From Mercenaria mercenaria (taxonomy: Eukaryota; Mollusca; Bivalvia; Venerida; Veneridae), in assembly GCF_021730395.1 (NCBI RefSeq), contig NC_069378.1, positions 46,265,001 through 46,329,000 of the forward strand: a stretch of 64,000 nt of DNA, read 5' to 3'. Under the pieces are notes generated by a model that ran no database searches, was not told where the DNA came from, and was given only the letters and a program-made list of their open reading frames with translations. Below are positions 31,732 to 43,504 of this stretch, one piece after another. Position numbers and translations under genes: made by a program. Numbering within the stretch: position 1 is the stretch's first letter; each line of letters begins with the position of its first letter.

Positions 31732-32420
31732 GTATTGTCCGTAAGTATTGACCTGGCACTCATTAATCTTCGCCAATATTTTCGGGCGTTTTCGTTATTT
31801 CACGTGATATTCGTGTCCTGAAAATATCTAGATTTATCAAAATAATCAATTTAGAGAACCAACGGCACAGTGGTGTAGTGGTAAGCTCTCCGACTTGGAA
31901 ACACGTTACCATGGGTTCGAATTCTTTTCTAACCATGTTTTGAAATATGATTCCTTGTGTTTGTATTTGAATCTATGATTATATATTTTTTCATGAAACA
32001 TTGCATTTTGTATCGATAAAAAATACTTGAATTGTCCGTTGAATGAATGAATGAATGAATGAATGCTTGTCCGGTCCTGAAGATTTTAAACGACATTTTG
32101 TACAACTGTTTTATGTATGTAGAAGAACGGTAATCAACAGTAGAGTATTTCGTTGATAAAACATGATAAGTGTGACAAGTTTCCGTCTTTTACAGATAAA
32201 ATAAAACAAAACAATTTGGGCAGACAGGGGACTCGAACACTCAACCCTGAGTTTACTGGCAAAACGCTTTGTCCGCACAGCTATATCTGCACATGATACA
32301 TGCCGGTATATAATTGGCTTTTCAATTGTTATATCGTTGTTTGGGTTCGGACACCGAAAATTAATTTACGGAAACATACGGAATATTCACGAGTGCCAGG
32401 TCAATACTTACGGACAATAC
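31732..32420. mobile_element. TIR element with two opposed tRNA-like units, copy 1
   Basis: Perfect 30-bp inverted ends: 31732-31761 (GTATTGTCCGTAAGTATTGA...) and 32391-32420. Inside, a plus-strand tRNA-like unit (about 31864-31925) has 'tggtgtagtggtaagctc' and 'gggttcgaattc'. A minus-strand unit (about 32221-32290) reads 'agctgtgcggacaaagcg' and 'gttcgagtcccc' on its own strand. A (TGAA)n stretch follows the first unit. No protein frame. Two convergent Pol III-type promoters inside DNA-transposon-like ends is an unusual plan. Confidence 0.8.
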
Positions 32421-32470
32421 AATACTGTATTGATAGAAGATACAATTATTATTATTGGTTACTAGTGCAT

Positions 32471-33142
32471 GTATTGTCCGTAAGTATTGACCTGGCGCTC
32501 ATTAATCTTCGCCAATATTTTCGGGCGTTTTCGTTATTTTACGCGATGTTTGTGCCCTGAAAGTACCTAGATTTATCAAAATAATCACTTTAGATAACCA
32601 ACGGTACAGTGGTGTAGTGGTAAGCTCTCCGACTTTAAAGCACGTTACCAGCGGTTCGAATTCTTTTCTAAACATTTAAAAAAAAAATATTCCTTGTGTT
32701 TGAATTTTGTATATATATTATATCATTTTTATAAAACATTCCATTTTGTGTCATTAACAACAGTTTTTTTAATTGTCCGTTGAATTAATAAATGAATGCA
32801 TGTCCAGTCCTGAAGATTTGTAAACGACATTTTGTAGAACGGTTTTATGTGCGTAGAAGAATGTTAATCGATAGTAGAGTATTTCGTTGATGAATCATGA
32901 TAAGTGTGACAAGTTTTCTGTCTGTTAATTTTACAGATAAAAAAAACCAAAAAAAAAAAAACAACCCAATTTGGTCAGATGGAGGTCTCGAACACACAAC
33001 CCCGAGATTAGTGGAAAAACACTTTGTCCGCACAGCTATATCTGCACATGATTAATGACGGTATATAATTGGCTTTCCAATACACGTAGCTATATCGTTA
33101 TCTAGGTGCGGACACCGAAAATTAATTTGCATACGGACAATA
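32471..33142. mobile_element. TIR element with two opposed tRNA-like units, copy 2
   Basis: Collinear with copy 1 and 50 bp downstream of it. The left end is GTATTGTCCGTAAGTATTGA at 32471; the right end keeps only the outer 'atacggacaata'. Plus-strand tRNA-like unit about 32598-32665 ('tggtgtagtggtaagctctc', 'cggttcgaattc'); minus-strand unit about 32971-33050. Either a tandem duplication or an insertion next to a relative. Confidence 0.8.
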
Positions 33143-33149
33143 GTAATGT

Positions 33150-34245
33150 ACTTGTATACACAATGTATATAGAGCATATCTGTTTGTTTCAATGTAAGAT
33201 CAAAATATATTTTAACGCGTGGACACCATATGCACGCGCGAAAATGTAAATTATGGTATTCATGTGGGAAATATGTATTTTAATCTTACATGTCAAACAA
33301 CCAAAAATTTCATTTATTTGTTGTTTCCCACTTTTTTAGTTTCTAATACCGGGAAAATATATTTGTATAGAATGTGAAAATACCAGCTATTACTCCAAAA
33401 GTTCGATAATTCACTAAAAATCATGTACTAAACTGGTATAATACACGTGAAAAATAAGTATGCACTCGACAGGTAGATATTTGCATGCCCTTAGACAATT
33501 TTAATATTGCATTAAAACACGAAAACTATAGCATGTAATAAGATCATGTTTTTATCATATTTATAGATGGAACCTTAAGATCGCACGACAGCAAAGAAAA
33601 ACGATTTTGTTTTAGAAATCAGGAAGATATTGCTATATTTCTTAAGAAGGTTTTTAAACTTAGTTACTGACGAATTGTTTATTACAATACTGACGAATTG
33701 TATTTTCAAGATAGTGTAGAAATAAAAGTTCATGCTATAACGATCATAAACTATGACCAAACTTCGAATTTAAAAGAAAGACCATTTTCAGCCCAAAATT
33801 GGAGTCTAGCCCCTTATATTTCCTACTATGTACTTTTTATGGTGCAAGCTTATGTGATACAAGATAATATTTGTAGTATATTGTGACTTGTGACGTTGTA
33901 CACACATTTTCTGTTCTATTATATTATACCAGATAGAAAAATCTACTGTTACTAATACTACTATGCAGTTAAAATCTTGTTATAAAAGCAAGATACTGAA
34001 ATAAACCAAGAGAAAAACAGACCAATCCTGAAATTTTGTTTGCTGTCGGAAGTTAATATTAAAGGTATTTTGGTAGAATTTGTTACGATAGAAACAAAAT
34101 GAAACTCAACAGTCAGCAGTTCTTCTAACATGAACACAATAACATGTTCAGGTTCGTTTTAACCTGTTCTGGACGGTAGTGGCAAACATGCTACAGTCCG
34201 CGCTCCCTAGCCTGGGTTGAGCAAATCACAACATGTTTGCATGTT
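33150..34245. other. No gene seen
   Basis: AT-rich spacer. No significant frame. No repeat recognised apart from a small palindrome 'acaacatgtttgcatgttgt' at about 34229. Confidence 0.4.
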
Positions 34246-34251
34246 GTGTGT

Positions 34252-34867
34252 CAGTCACACTACACCGTAAAGCGTTAACGGAATCCAAACATTTAGGCAA
34301 CTTGCGACAGAAAACTATCAGGTGACAAAAAGCATCCCCATGCTGCTGCTCGGTGCTCTCGCGGTCTTTGTTATGGGGCGCATAAAACGCACAATGACCG
34401 CACGATTAACACACAGACATACTGTACTTGTAACGAACTTGTATCGCGTAAAACGTAAGCGCAACGCATGGAAAAGGGACAAAACGTTCTTGTCAGTTAT
34501 CGTTCGTTGGACAAACGTTACACCCGTTGCATGTCGGGTAGTAGTCCGGCCGTGAATCAGGTCTACCGGACAAGAACGGGACAAGAACGGGTGCGAACCG
34601 GACAAGAACATAATAGGGAAGGCACGAGTAACTACCAAAACGCATATCAGCGCATTGCTAGACAACTTTGTCTGGTGGCGTACGTTCTAAATATTGAACA
34701 TGCTCAAAACCTTCCACTGGATGGAACGAACATCGCCCATCAAGGGGCGCAGGCACGACATGAGAAACGGACAAGAAACGCATGCGAAAGGACATGAACG
34801 GACTGAAATTTTTCTTATACGTTGGACATCCGTTAACGCTACTGCAGTGTACGGTTTAGTGTAACTG
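34252..34867. mobile_element. 616-bp non-autonomous DNA element with 30-38-bp TIRs
   Basis: The left end CAGTCACACTACACCGTAAA...GCGTTAACGG pairs with the right end CCGTTAACG...TACGGTTTAGTGTAACTG. The interior is richer in G+C than the surroundings and repeats 'ggacaagaac' several times. Frames of 77-115 residues on both strands look like by-products. No clear target duplication, so the superfamily is open. Confidence 0.72.
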
Positions 34868-34869
34868 AG

Positions 34870-36215
34870 ACTTTACAAGTGCTAAAATACAATTAAGTGA
34901 AATTTGATTTACAGCCTATTCGCTTTAATAATCCATTCTCCGTGAAAAAAAGAAAATATAAAAAGAAATATAAAAGCCAAATGACCTACCCTACTTTTTT
35001 CTTCCCTCACGAAAAAATATGTTTACTTCCTTGAACTGATATGAGATTTAGTATTGATCCTGATACCATAAATGTTGTGTAAAGTATGCCGTTAAACCAA
35101 ACTGACTTTTCTACTAGAAATATACATTTACCTGTAAAATATACTTTGGATATTCCATTACCTGTAAAATATCCGTAAAATATACTATGGATATTCCATT
35201 ACCTGTAAAATATCCTACGGAATTACTTTGACAGAGTTGAAGTATTATTTTGGAGCACATGTGTGTTAAACCATGACATAAATGTACCGTTACACAATGT
35301 CCTCAATCAAAATCAATGTTTACCTGTCGAGTTATAAAAAACACACGTAAAAAGAATTTTTAACTTCCTAATTGCACGCGATATTACGAAACCGCAAATG
35401 GTGAACCGTCTTTTAGGTGACCTATGAATAAAAAATGAAAACAGTCATGATAATCGCATGACAGACCAGTGATAGATTGTTATAGAATTGCGTATAAAAG
35501 AACTGAAGTAAAGAACTTCATAGATTTAGTGCCGTACACGATCCAATCAAAACAGAAGTTTACAAAGTTTATGTAAATGATAAACTTATTAATAAGTCGT
35601 TTAAAAATAGGATCATTCTTATTTCTCTTTTTCATCATATATGTTGTAACATGTAATTCAAACAAAACTCCGGTTAATAGAATGTTCATTCAAGTGAAAA
35701 AATGATAACAAATGTGATCAAAGCACACTGTTTTTAGGGATCAAAAAGGTGAATCATGATTACCTACGACATAAAGCGATATCGCGACAATTATATTATT
35801 GTTCTTCTTATCGCACTGCCTTTTGTGTTGTCCGATAAAGATAGATAATCGCTGTATTTTCTTAATAATAAGTTACAGTTGTGAACTTGACCTTTGAAAC
35901 GCAATTTGTTCAACGTAAATAGTCATTTCTGCCATAGAAGAATTTTGCAAAAATTCCCCTTTAATTTTGATAGCTAGCTGAATTGTTAAGTCACGTGGTT
36001 CATGCACTTTGTACTTTTACGGAGTCTCTTTAGTGACATACTCAATACATTTATTCATACTTCTTTTATCGAAATATCAATTCCTTTACTTTGACAATTT
36101 AGAATATTAATTCATCTTAAATAACGAAACATTAATTCGAATTACCGATGTAATGAAATACTGTGATGTTAAAAGTACTATTAATTCGTTTTGATCAGAT
36201 GATAATTTGAAGGAA
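34870..36215. other. No gene seen; small tandem repeat
   Basis: 35132-35212 holds a short tandem repeat ('tggatattccattacctgta' units of about 45 bp). The rest is AT-rich with no recognised feature. Confidence 0.5.
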
Positions 36216-36284
36216 TATGAATGCATGTCCTCGAAATAGTCGAACTATTATTCTTGAAAACAAAATAAAATGTCAGATTAAAGC

Positions 36285-36420
36285 ATTAACCATCAGCCTG
36301 CTGGCGGCAAGTGATTCTGCCTTTGCGACCATTGCAGACCAAGATCAGCCTGCACATTCAGTAAGTAAATTTTCAGTTATAAATGGTACTGCCCAAATTT
36401 AATGACGGACCGCTCCATTG
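36285..36420 (+). repeat. Dispersed repeat fragment
   Basis: 'tgcctttgcgaccattgcag' + 'accaagatcagcctgcacat' is a recognisable piece of a clam dispersed repeat. Only part is present. Confidence 0.55.
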
Positions 36421-38690
36421 CAGAAATTTAGCAGTTAATATTTCAGTGTAAAGAAATTTGTATTAAAGACACTCGAGGCAGTCAATCAATGTTTTTTTTG
36501 GACATTTCTTTGTTGTTTTTATTTCATATGAATTCACCATTCTTTCCTCTATCAGATGCAAAAAAAAAAGGATTTGGTGAACTTTCAAATATACTCCTCC
36601 TTTAAGAAAGAACAGCCAGGCTATAAATTTAGTCACTGTATTTCTGGACCATCAGCTTTACATCTCAATAATTATAATGTGGTCATCTAAGGCTCTAGTT
36701 GGAGCGTTAATGGGAGTTATATTGCTTTGATGTAAGCGAAATTGGTATCGGTTATTTTCATCAGGTTAATACAACTGATTTTGAATGTGATTATTTGTGA
36801 ATAATTATATTGTTGAACTATCAATATACGGATAGTCTGATATGTTGGCAGTTCAGCTTTGACGAAGGTGGGTGCCAAATGCTCTTGTTCTCATTCATTT
36901 TCTTCGTTTTCTCAGTAAAGAAATGTGCAACTTAGTGAAGTGTTTGATGTGATTTAATTCCTTTATTCATCATAGAAATTGCATAAAAATGATAGTCTGT
37001 TCTGAAAGGTGTTTTATGAAAGTGTATCTCAGTTGTTTCAATAAATGAACCAATTCTTGAATTACATCACTTTTAATTCATTGCGGGAAGGAAACAGATA
37101 CCCCAAAATAACTGATTTGTTTGTAACAATTCAGGGAAAAATTGTGATACACTTTGGTATTCTATGGGCCTTTTGGCCTATGGACTTTTACGTATTTTGT
37201 TATAAATCTTAAAAGAATCATGATGCATAAGATGTAATTAATATAGTACCATGGTATAGTTCGGTCTTTCACCTTCAGCCTGGTATGCTACATATTTTGT
37301 TTATTCTTCAGAAATATGCAGAAAAATAATGTTAAACATGTCACCACTCGACCCCAGAAGCTGTCTTAACGAATAATAGCTGACCCGAGAAAATGTTTCG
37401 TTGAGACGAATTAACATTTCCAAAGAATGAATAACGAACTAGCATTTTGTAAAGTACCCAATAAATATCTCTAATTTCATAACAAAGGATCAATTAAACA
37501 ATTGAGAGAGTCACGTATTGAGTTCCGTAATGATTCATACTTAGTCGACTGATAGCGTAGTGTTATCGACACAGACATTTTGAATGTTATAGTGCATAAC
37601 GTGCGCATAAAACTTCTTTGTTATACCACTGAAAACGTAAGTGCAAGAAAAAAAAAACAATATCATTTCGGTCCCCATTTTTTACCGACTCTAGTCTACC
37701 TTAGTAGCCCTGTATACGCCGTACTCAACTGTTCTCATAGGTTATATATGAGTTATATATGTTAACTTCAGTTAGATAATTGCACATTTGATACAGTCAT
37801 GTTACATGTACAGTAAAACTTGAAGACGTACATAGGTCTATCAATTCATTAGAAAACGCTTAAAAGCACATACCTCCAAAGGTCATCAGTTTGATTGAAA
37901 CAAAGCTCAAAGTTAAGAGAACGTAAACATATTGGAATACTTTTGTTAAACTGGTCAAAACTGTATATAAAATGTAAATATGAAAACTGATCCATAATAT
38001 GATTTCTTTTCTTGTATTCAGAAAGCACTGTTTTAGTAATAATGATATAATATGGTCGAGTACTATTGCACAGTGGAGCGAAATTTTTAACTATACTGTT
38101 CTAGACAATATAAAGAAGAACATGAAGAAAATACTACATAAATAAACAATTGCAACCCCTATAACCAATAAACAAAAATAATCTATTCTAAATTAACAAA
38201 ACAAACAAAAATAGAAATAAATATTTAAAAATCCCTACCTTCTTTTTCCAGGCCACACGTTATTGATTTTGTCACGCACCTAGGCCCAAATATAGCTACA
38301 ACATGTGCATTTTCGAAAAATATGAACAGAAAGTGAAAGTAACTAATGTATATCGATCAATCAGTGATACTTAAATATTTATTATTACTACCGTAAAATG
38401 GTGTATTTATTGATAAAAGACACAGTATTTTATATGTGAAAAATATAAATGCAACCAAATCGTGATATAACAAGAAAATCAGCTTGATCTTGAAATTAAA
38501 CTTATTCTACAACAAATAATCTGAAGTGTTTTTTTTGTTATTGAACTTTCGTTTTATGCTTAATGTTTTAGAACTTTACATTAACATATTAATATACTGT
38601 GTTGTGCTTCTTTTTCTTTCAATTTTCTTCCAATTTTAAGTGAACATGTAATTTGTACTATTTATCAATTTATCTAAAATGCGTTTGAAC
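36420..38690. other. No gene seen
   Basis: Long AT-rich stretch with no significant frame and no repeat that I recognise. Confidence 0.4.
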
Positions 38691-38699
38691 ATCTTTCAT

Positions 38700-38935
38700 T
38701 GGACATGCCATACAATCGTATATGAACCATAGATATCATGATAAGTTTGACCAGATAAGTATGGCAATTTTCCCGCCTTTGAAGTTTACAGATAAAAAGT
38801 AAGAAAAACAAGTTAAGAACAGACGTAGGAATACACGCACCGTCCGCACAGCTACCACATGTAAATTGAGAAGTATTTATGAAATAGTATATCGCTATTG
38901 TATTGAGGTTCGGACATAGGTGAACGCTGAGAAAA
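38700..38935. mobile_element. Partial, old relative of the tRNA-bearing TIR element
   Basis: 'gataagtttgaccagataag' + 'tatggcaat', 'accgtccgcacagctacc' and 'gaggttcggacataggtg' match the right halves of 31732-32420 and 63187-63822. Only the right half is recognisable. Confidence 0.55.
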
Positions 38936-39417
38936 AAACAACAACACCAACTCCTATAAAGAAAGGGTTGTTTTACATTGAAACTGAACAGCTGTAAAAC
39001 ATGCTTATTACTCTACAAAACAACAATCAATTTACTGATATATACATTTTATTTCTGAAACGGACTACATCAAGGAGGGGTCACACTTTCGGACAGTTCA
39101 ACACTTTAAATTACTAACCAATTTTTAAATAACAGTTTCTGTTGAGTATCTGCATTTTAGTGCTTTTGCAATAATGTACCAGTATTATGATATCACATAA
39201 TAACTAGGTGGAATATTGTTTTCAGCAATTGTTTATCTCTATTTTCATTTACAAATGGCATTTATTTTTAAACGGGGGCAACTTTTTGAGCATATTTTTA
39301 GTATCCAGTCTTTCTCAGCGTTTTTTTATTTATTTACATGTTGTCTAACTTGCTGAAAATAGGGTAAGTACGAGGTTGGTATGCCCTAAACGTGTTTAAA
39401 TCTCTAGTTTCATTTAT

Positions 39418-39545
39418 GTAGGTTACTGACCGTTCCAAGGCGGTACCCCTATTTTCAACTGGTTTTCTGTCTGTCTTGTATTATCTGTTGCGGATGTTCA
39501 CTTATTTGTTGCAAGCGTTTTTCCTGCTCCTCACTCCCCCTATCC

Positions 39546-39577
<32 letters not shown>

Positions 39578-39600
39578 GCATTTGCGTTCCTTTCTCCATC
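39418..39600 (+). repeat. Dispersed repeat fragment and poly-C run
   Basis: 'tgaccgttccaaggcggta' recurs at 43172 with flanking similarity. A C tract of roughly 24 bases lies at about 39549-39572. Confidence 0.6.
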
Positions 39601-39854
39601 TCCCGTTTTGCTGTGAGTTAGTTATTGTGGCTGCCCTTTATTTTTGCTGCCGGAATCCTAAGTGCCCTACTGTGTTCTTGTATCTTACTTGTCTGTTTTT
39701 CTATGTTAGTTAGGTGTGGTTGTGTGTTTACCCTTGGTACAAGAACGTCTACGCTATTGTGGTTTACGTTGTAGTATAACTGTGATTAAGGAACGTAACA
39801 TTCCCTTTGTATATTCATCCTCGTTCTACTTTCCCCTTCAACTCCACCCCCCAC

Positions 39855-40075
39855 CCCCCACAGCTCTACGAGAATTTTTAGAATGCCCAAAATATGGAAA
39901 GACATTCAAAGTAGTAAAGTAAATATTTTGTCTTAAACATTGCCCTAAACAAACTAACACAGCATACGCGCACCAGTTTATAATGAGTTTATATCATGTA
40001 ATAACATTTTGACAAACTATATTGTTTATTTATTCTTTCTTTTAAATGTGATCGGGCAATTCGGTTTTAATAGCA
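39855..40075 (+). repeat. Unclassified dispersed repeat with a conserved short frame
   Basis: Matches 61255-61495 in opposite orientation: 'cagctctacgagaatttt' against 'cagctctgagacaatttc', 'aacaaactaacacagcata', and 'gtgatcgggcaattcggt'. Both encode a LECP-(N/K)-YG motif in the shared frame, here cut short by a stop. It may come from a transposon or an old gene family; I cannot name it. Confidence 0.55.
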
Positions 40076-40079
40076 ACAA

Positions 40080-40745
40080 TAATCTTTACTAATTCTGATG
40101 GGTGGCATGTAAGTGTCACTAGTATCTAACCATATCTTAAGACTTTTCTTTGCAAGACAGCCATGATTTTCTTACAACCTATGTCGAATATGTTTATAGC
40201 ACCATTCCTGTAAGTTTTGATGTACTCGTAATGCTTTAGTATTATAAACATGTTTTCAATGACCTTGTATAAAATCTATACGCGCATGCGGTTCTCCTGT
40301 GCCTTGTGATTTGCAGAAGTACAATGGAAAGGTTTCATATTTTAGCTATGCTAATACCCTTTGCACCAATACTTGGACTTTTAAAATGAAACATTGAATG
40401 GGGGAGCGTCAGTACATTGAATATAGTGCCAAAATTGTAAAGTCTTATAAACTATTATAATACATTTGAGCATAAAATGTAACGATTTTTACCCGAATTC
40501 GGGACATGGAATTATTCTTTGTAATCAGCGGTAGGATGGCCATAAAAGGCCAACGACTTACTTACATTAAGATGGCACAACCCTGGGTCTTCTCTCTTGC
40601 ATTTCATTTATCTTTGGTTGAATTTCGAAGCAAAGCTTTTGAACTGTAGAACAATAAATATAGTTTATTTATTTATCCTTTTAACATTCATTAGCGGTTG
40701 TATATATCTATCCTGCACGTGGTTCTGATCGATAGAAACGCAAAT
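40080..40745. other. No gene seen
   Basis: AT-rich spacer with short repeat-like pieces (about 40540-40570). No coding signal. Confidence 0.4.
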
Positions 40746-40749
40746 GAAA

Positions 40750-41060
40750 AGTAAAATTTTGAAGCATCACCGGCAAGCACCTAGGTAGAACCACCGGCCT
40801 TCCGTTCACCAGATTGATGGCTTTCTTGAGTAAATAATGATAATTAGGGTTATTATTCTTAAAACAATGAATGCAATGCACATTTAGGTCCCATATGCTC
40901 ATGATTTTCTACCATCTTAAACACATCTGCAAATTCCGACATGCCAGTCTTGTCCAGAACTTCAGTAAATGTTTGGATTCTACCCAGGTTCTCGCCGGTG
41001 ATGAAATAATGCATGGACGGGCACATGGGGTCCTCCACCAAAGCTGTAAGGGCACCAAAT
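40750..41060. mobile_element. Two opposed SINE fragments
   Basis: 40758-40850 (minus) carries 'gtggttctacctaggtgc' and 'ctcaagaaagccatcaat'. 40978-41060 (plus) carries 'gttctcgccggtgatgaaat' and 'catggggtcctccaccaaa'. Both belong to the clam SINE whose tail fragments are at 19725 and 27283. Together they create exon-like frames on both strands. Confidence 0.65.
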
Positions 41061-42460
41061 TAACTAAATTGTATCATGCAAAACGTGGAAAATGTTTGTT
41101 GCACAATAAAGTGCACAATATTCCTGCCAATGATGCAAGTAATGAACCTGCCTTCAAACGTACAGCATGGACACATGGCAAACGATGAACTGTAGAAGTA
41201 CACGGCAAAAATAAAGCATGTTCTCTACTCGATTGAGGCAATCGTGGTTAAACAGACATATCTGATGAGTAAACAGGATGGATTAATAGACATTATGAAC
41301 GAACAAATGATAAAGTCTGCAGAGGAACGACACTTGTTGAAGCAACATATCCGGGAGCAAAGCCAGGCATTGCATTGCCTGACTCATACGGTTTCCATGT
41401 ACTAATCACGAATTGAGATCTCTTACTGGAATCCGTTTCCGAGAAGAAACATTTGAAAAATGATATATGAAGGCTGTATTGAACTTTATATTTGAGATTT
41501 CATGTTTCAATTATTTTCACAAAAGTGCATTATCAAAGTCACAAATAACATGATGCATTAGATTCGTTTATTGGTTTCAATTGATTGTCATACATTTTCA
41601 GTAATAGAAATGCTTTTGCAATAATTTTCAATTATTTACATTCGATCTTAAGACTTGATGAGGGCTGAACAACGCGTTCCATCTTTTATCATATAGTAGA
41701 CTTATCTTCATTTTTAGTTCTCACATTTCCCGTGTTAAACATGTTATTGTTTTGTACATTAGTTCATTTACATATTAAGTGCATTTGTTCATACATATAT
41801 GTATATCTGTTCATACTTATTATGTAGTTGCCTGTTAGTTTTATTGCATGAATACGATCACATTTACATGTATGAGACTAATGTTACAAGTTCTGATATG
41901 TTTAGTTACAGAGAAAGTATTGGAAAGCAGAAGTAATATTATACTTGAGCGAAAAGGTGTGCTTAATTGGCGAATCATTTATCCTATAATTTGTATTTTT
42001 TATCAGTTGTTTGATTTGCGTTCAACTGAAATCCAGCAAGGTACTGACTATGTGGCGTCCGCCTGGACGAAGAACATTGGTTTAATATCTCATTTACATC
42101 GAAATAAAAGTATGACATTGGTAAACAAAACAATTATACCTGCTGAAATCACAGATTCAGCACAGCATAGGACTCGAACACTATTAGACGCCTCTGGCGA
42201 TCATGCAAATATAAGACAGTGATTCCAAATCCTTTAATACATAAGTTGTCCCAGAACCATATATCTTGTACTTATGCATATCTGTTGAATTACACTTCAA
42301 ATGTGTGTACTTTGTAAGACAGGATAGAATTTAATATGTTATTTTGATAAATGCCTAGGTCCTGTGTTTTGACGAAAGATATAAGGTATTTGCGTCAAGC
42401 ATGTTTAATTGACTTGTCAAAAGCTTTGAGAAATGTCATCCTCTTGATTACACAATCAGA
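41061..42460. other. No gene seen
   Basis: AT-rich DNA. A 124-residue plus frame at 41848-42222 starts with a true ATG but has no recognisable domain, and I do not support it as a gene. Confidence 0.4.
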
Positions 42461-42466
42461 CATTTC

Positions 42467-43419
42467 GAGGGTTGACCGTGAAACTATTGTATCTGCACTT
42501 TGTAAAATTTTCAGGAGGAAGGAAAAACTATTTAATTTGAAGATGTAAATGTTTATGGAATAAAACTCATCATTATAACATGAAATACTTTGATAAATAT
42601 ATCCCTTTTGACAAAATGTTAAGTATTTTTCAAGAAAATTGGGAAAATGTCAGATACAATAGTTTCACACTGAAAATGTTCAAATATCACCCCTGAAGTT
42701 TAGAATGAAACTACTGTATCTGCAGTTTATTTGATGTTTTCTCTATAAAATGACTCTAATTTCAGTAGAATCATTAATTTATAAGTCATTATCATAGTTT
42801 TTGTTGTAATTTGTTGTATTTTATACAACTTTTTTTTGTTCATTGCGAAACTATTGTATCTGCATGTTATTGTAAAACAGATCAATTTAGTTATGTCTTA
42901 AGTCCGAGATGGATTTATTTTCACTTTTAAACTCTAGTTATAGGAATATAATTGAAAAAGAAACTATTTCAAATTTTCAAAAGAAACTGCTGCCAAACTT
43001 GTATTTTACATGCCATGCCTTTTTGTTTCCATTATGTGTGTTAGAGATTCACCTGGCGGGGATTACTTTTATTTACACTGCCCCGTGTCTTTGGAACATG
43101 GTGGCGGCAAGAGTGAGGTTGGGTGCGCACCATAAACCGGTTTAAGCTCCCCAGTGGAATTTTTGCCACTGACCGTTCCAAGGCGGTGCCCCACTGTGTT
43201 CCTTTCTTTGTTCGTTTTGTCCTCATGTGCTGGCTTTGTGTGCGCGCGCGTGTATATCTTTGTTTTTTTTTGGTCCTATGCATGGATGGGTGGACCCTTA
43301 GTATAATTATTTTTATGATTTTTGATATATTTATAAAAATACCTTCAAATTAAATAGTTTTTCCTTCCTCCTGAACATTTTACAAAATGCAGATACAATA
43401 GTTTCACGATCAACCCCCG
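42467..43419. mobile_element. Element of about 950 bp with 75-bp TIRs and a repeated 17-bp motif
   Basis: 42467-42542 and 43345-43419 are reverse complements with about five mismatches ('caggaggaaggaaaaactat' is shared). The motif AAACTATTGTATCTGCA occurs, with at most two changes, at 42481, 42708 and 42848 (forward) and 42651 and 43389 (reverse). The interior also carries a G+C-rich dispersed-repeat piece at 43049-43200 ('aaccggtttaagctccccag'). No transposase frame. Superfamily unknown. Confidence 0.8.
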
Positions 43420-43504
43420 TTGATGCCTTGGATTCCAGAAGCTGTAATGTTTACTTAAAGATGTAAAGTTGTTACTTTTCGCAGAAGTATCCAAAATATC
43501 CAAG

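Noticed and set aside
31864-31925. Genuine tRNA gene
   Set aside because: A- and B-box-like motifs are present but no acceptor stem pairs, and the unit recurs inside a repeat family.
34318-34797. Frames of 77-115 residues on both strands
   Set aside because: They lie inside a 616-bp TIR element and use repeated 'ggacaagaac' phrases; opposite-strand frames of similar length argue against coding.
40859-41041. Exon-like minus frame with an apparent splice acceptor (EDPMCPSMHYFITGENL)
   Set aside because: It is the reverse of a SINE segment ('ccggtgatgaaataatgcat...ggggtcctccacc'), so the protein-like look is accidental.
41848-42222. 124-residue plus frame
   Set aside because: No recognisable domain, and AT-rich composition like the spacer. 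Kept only as a note.
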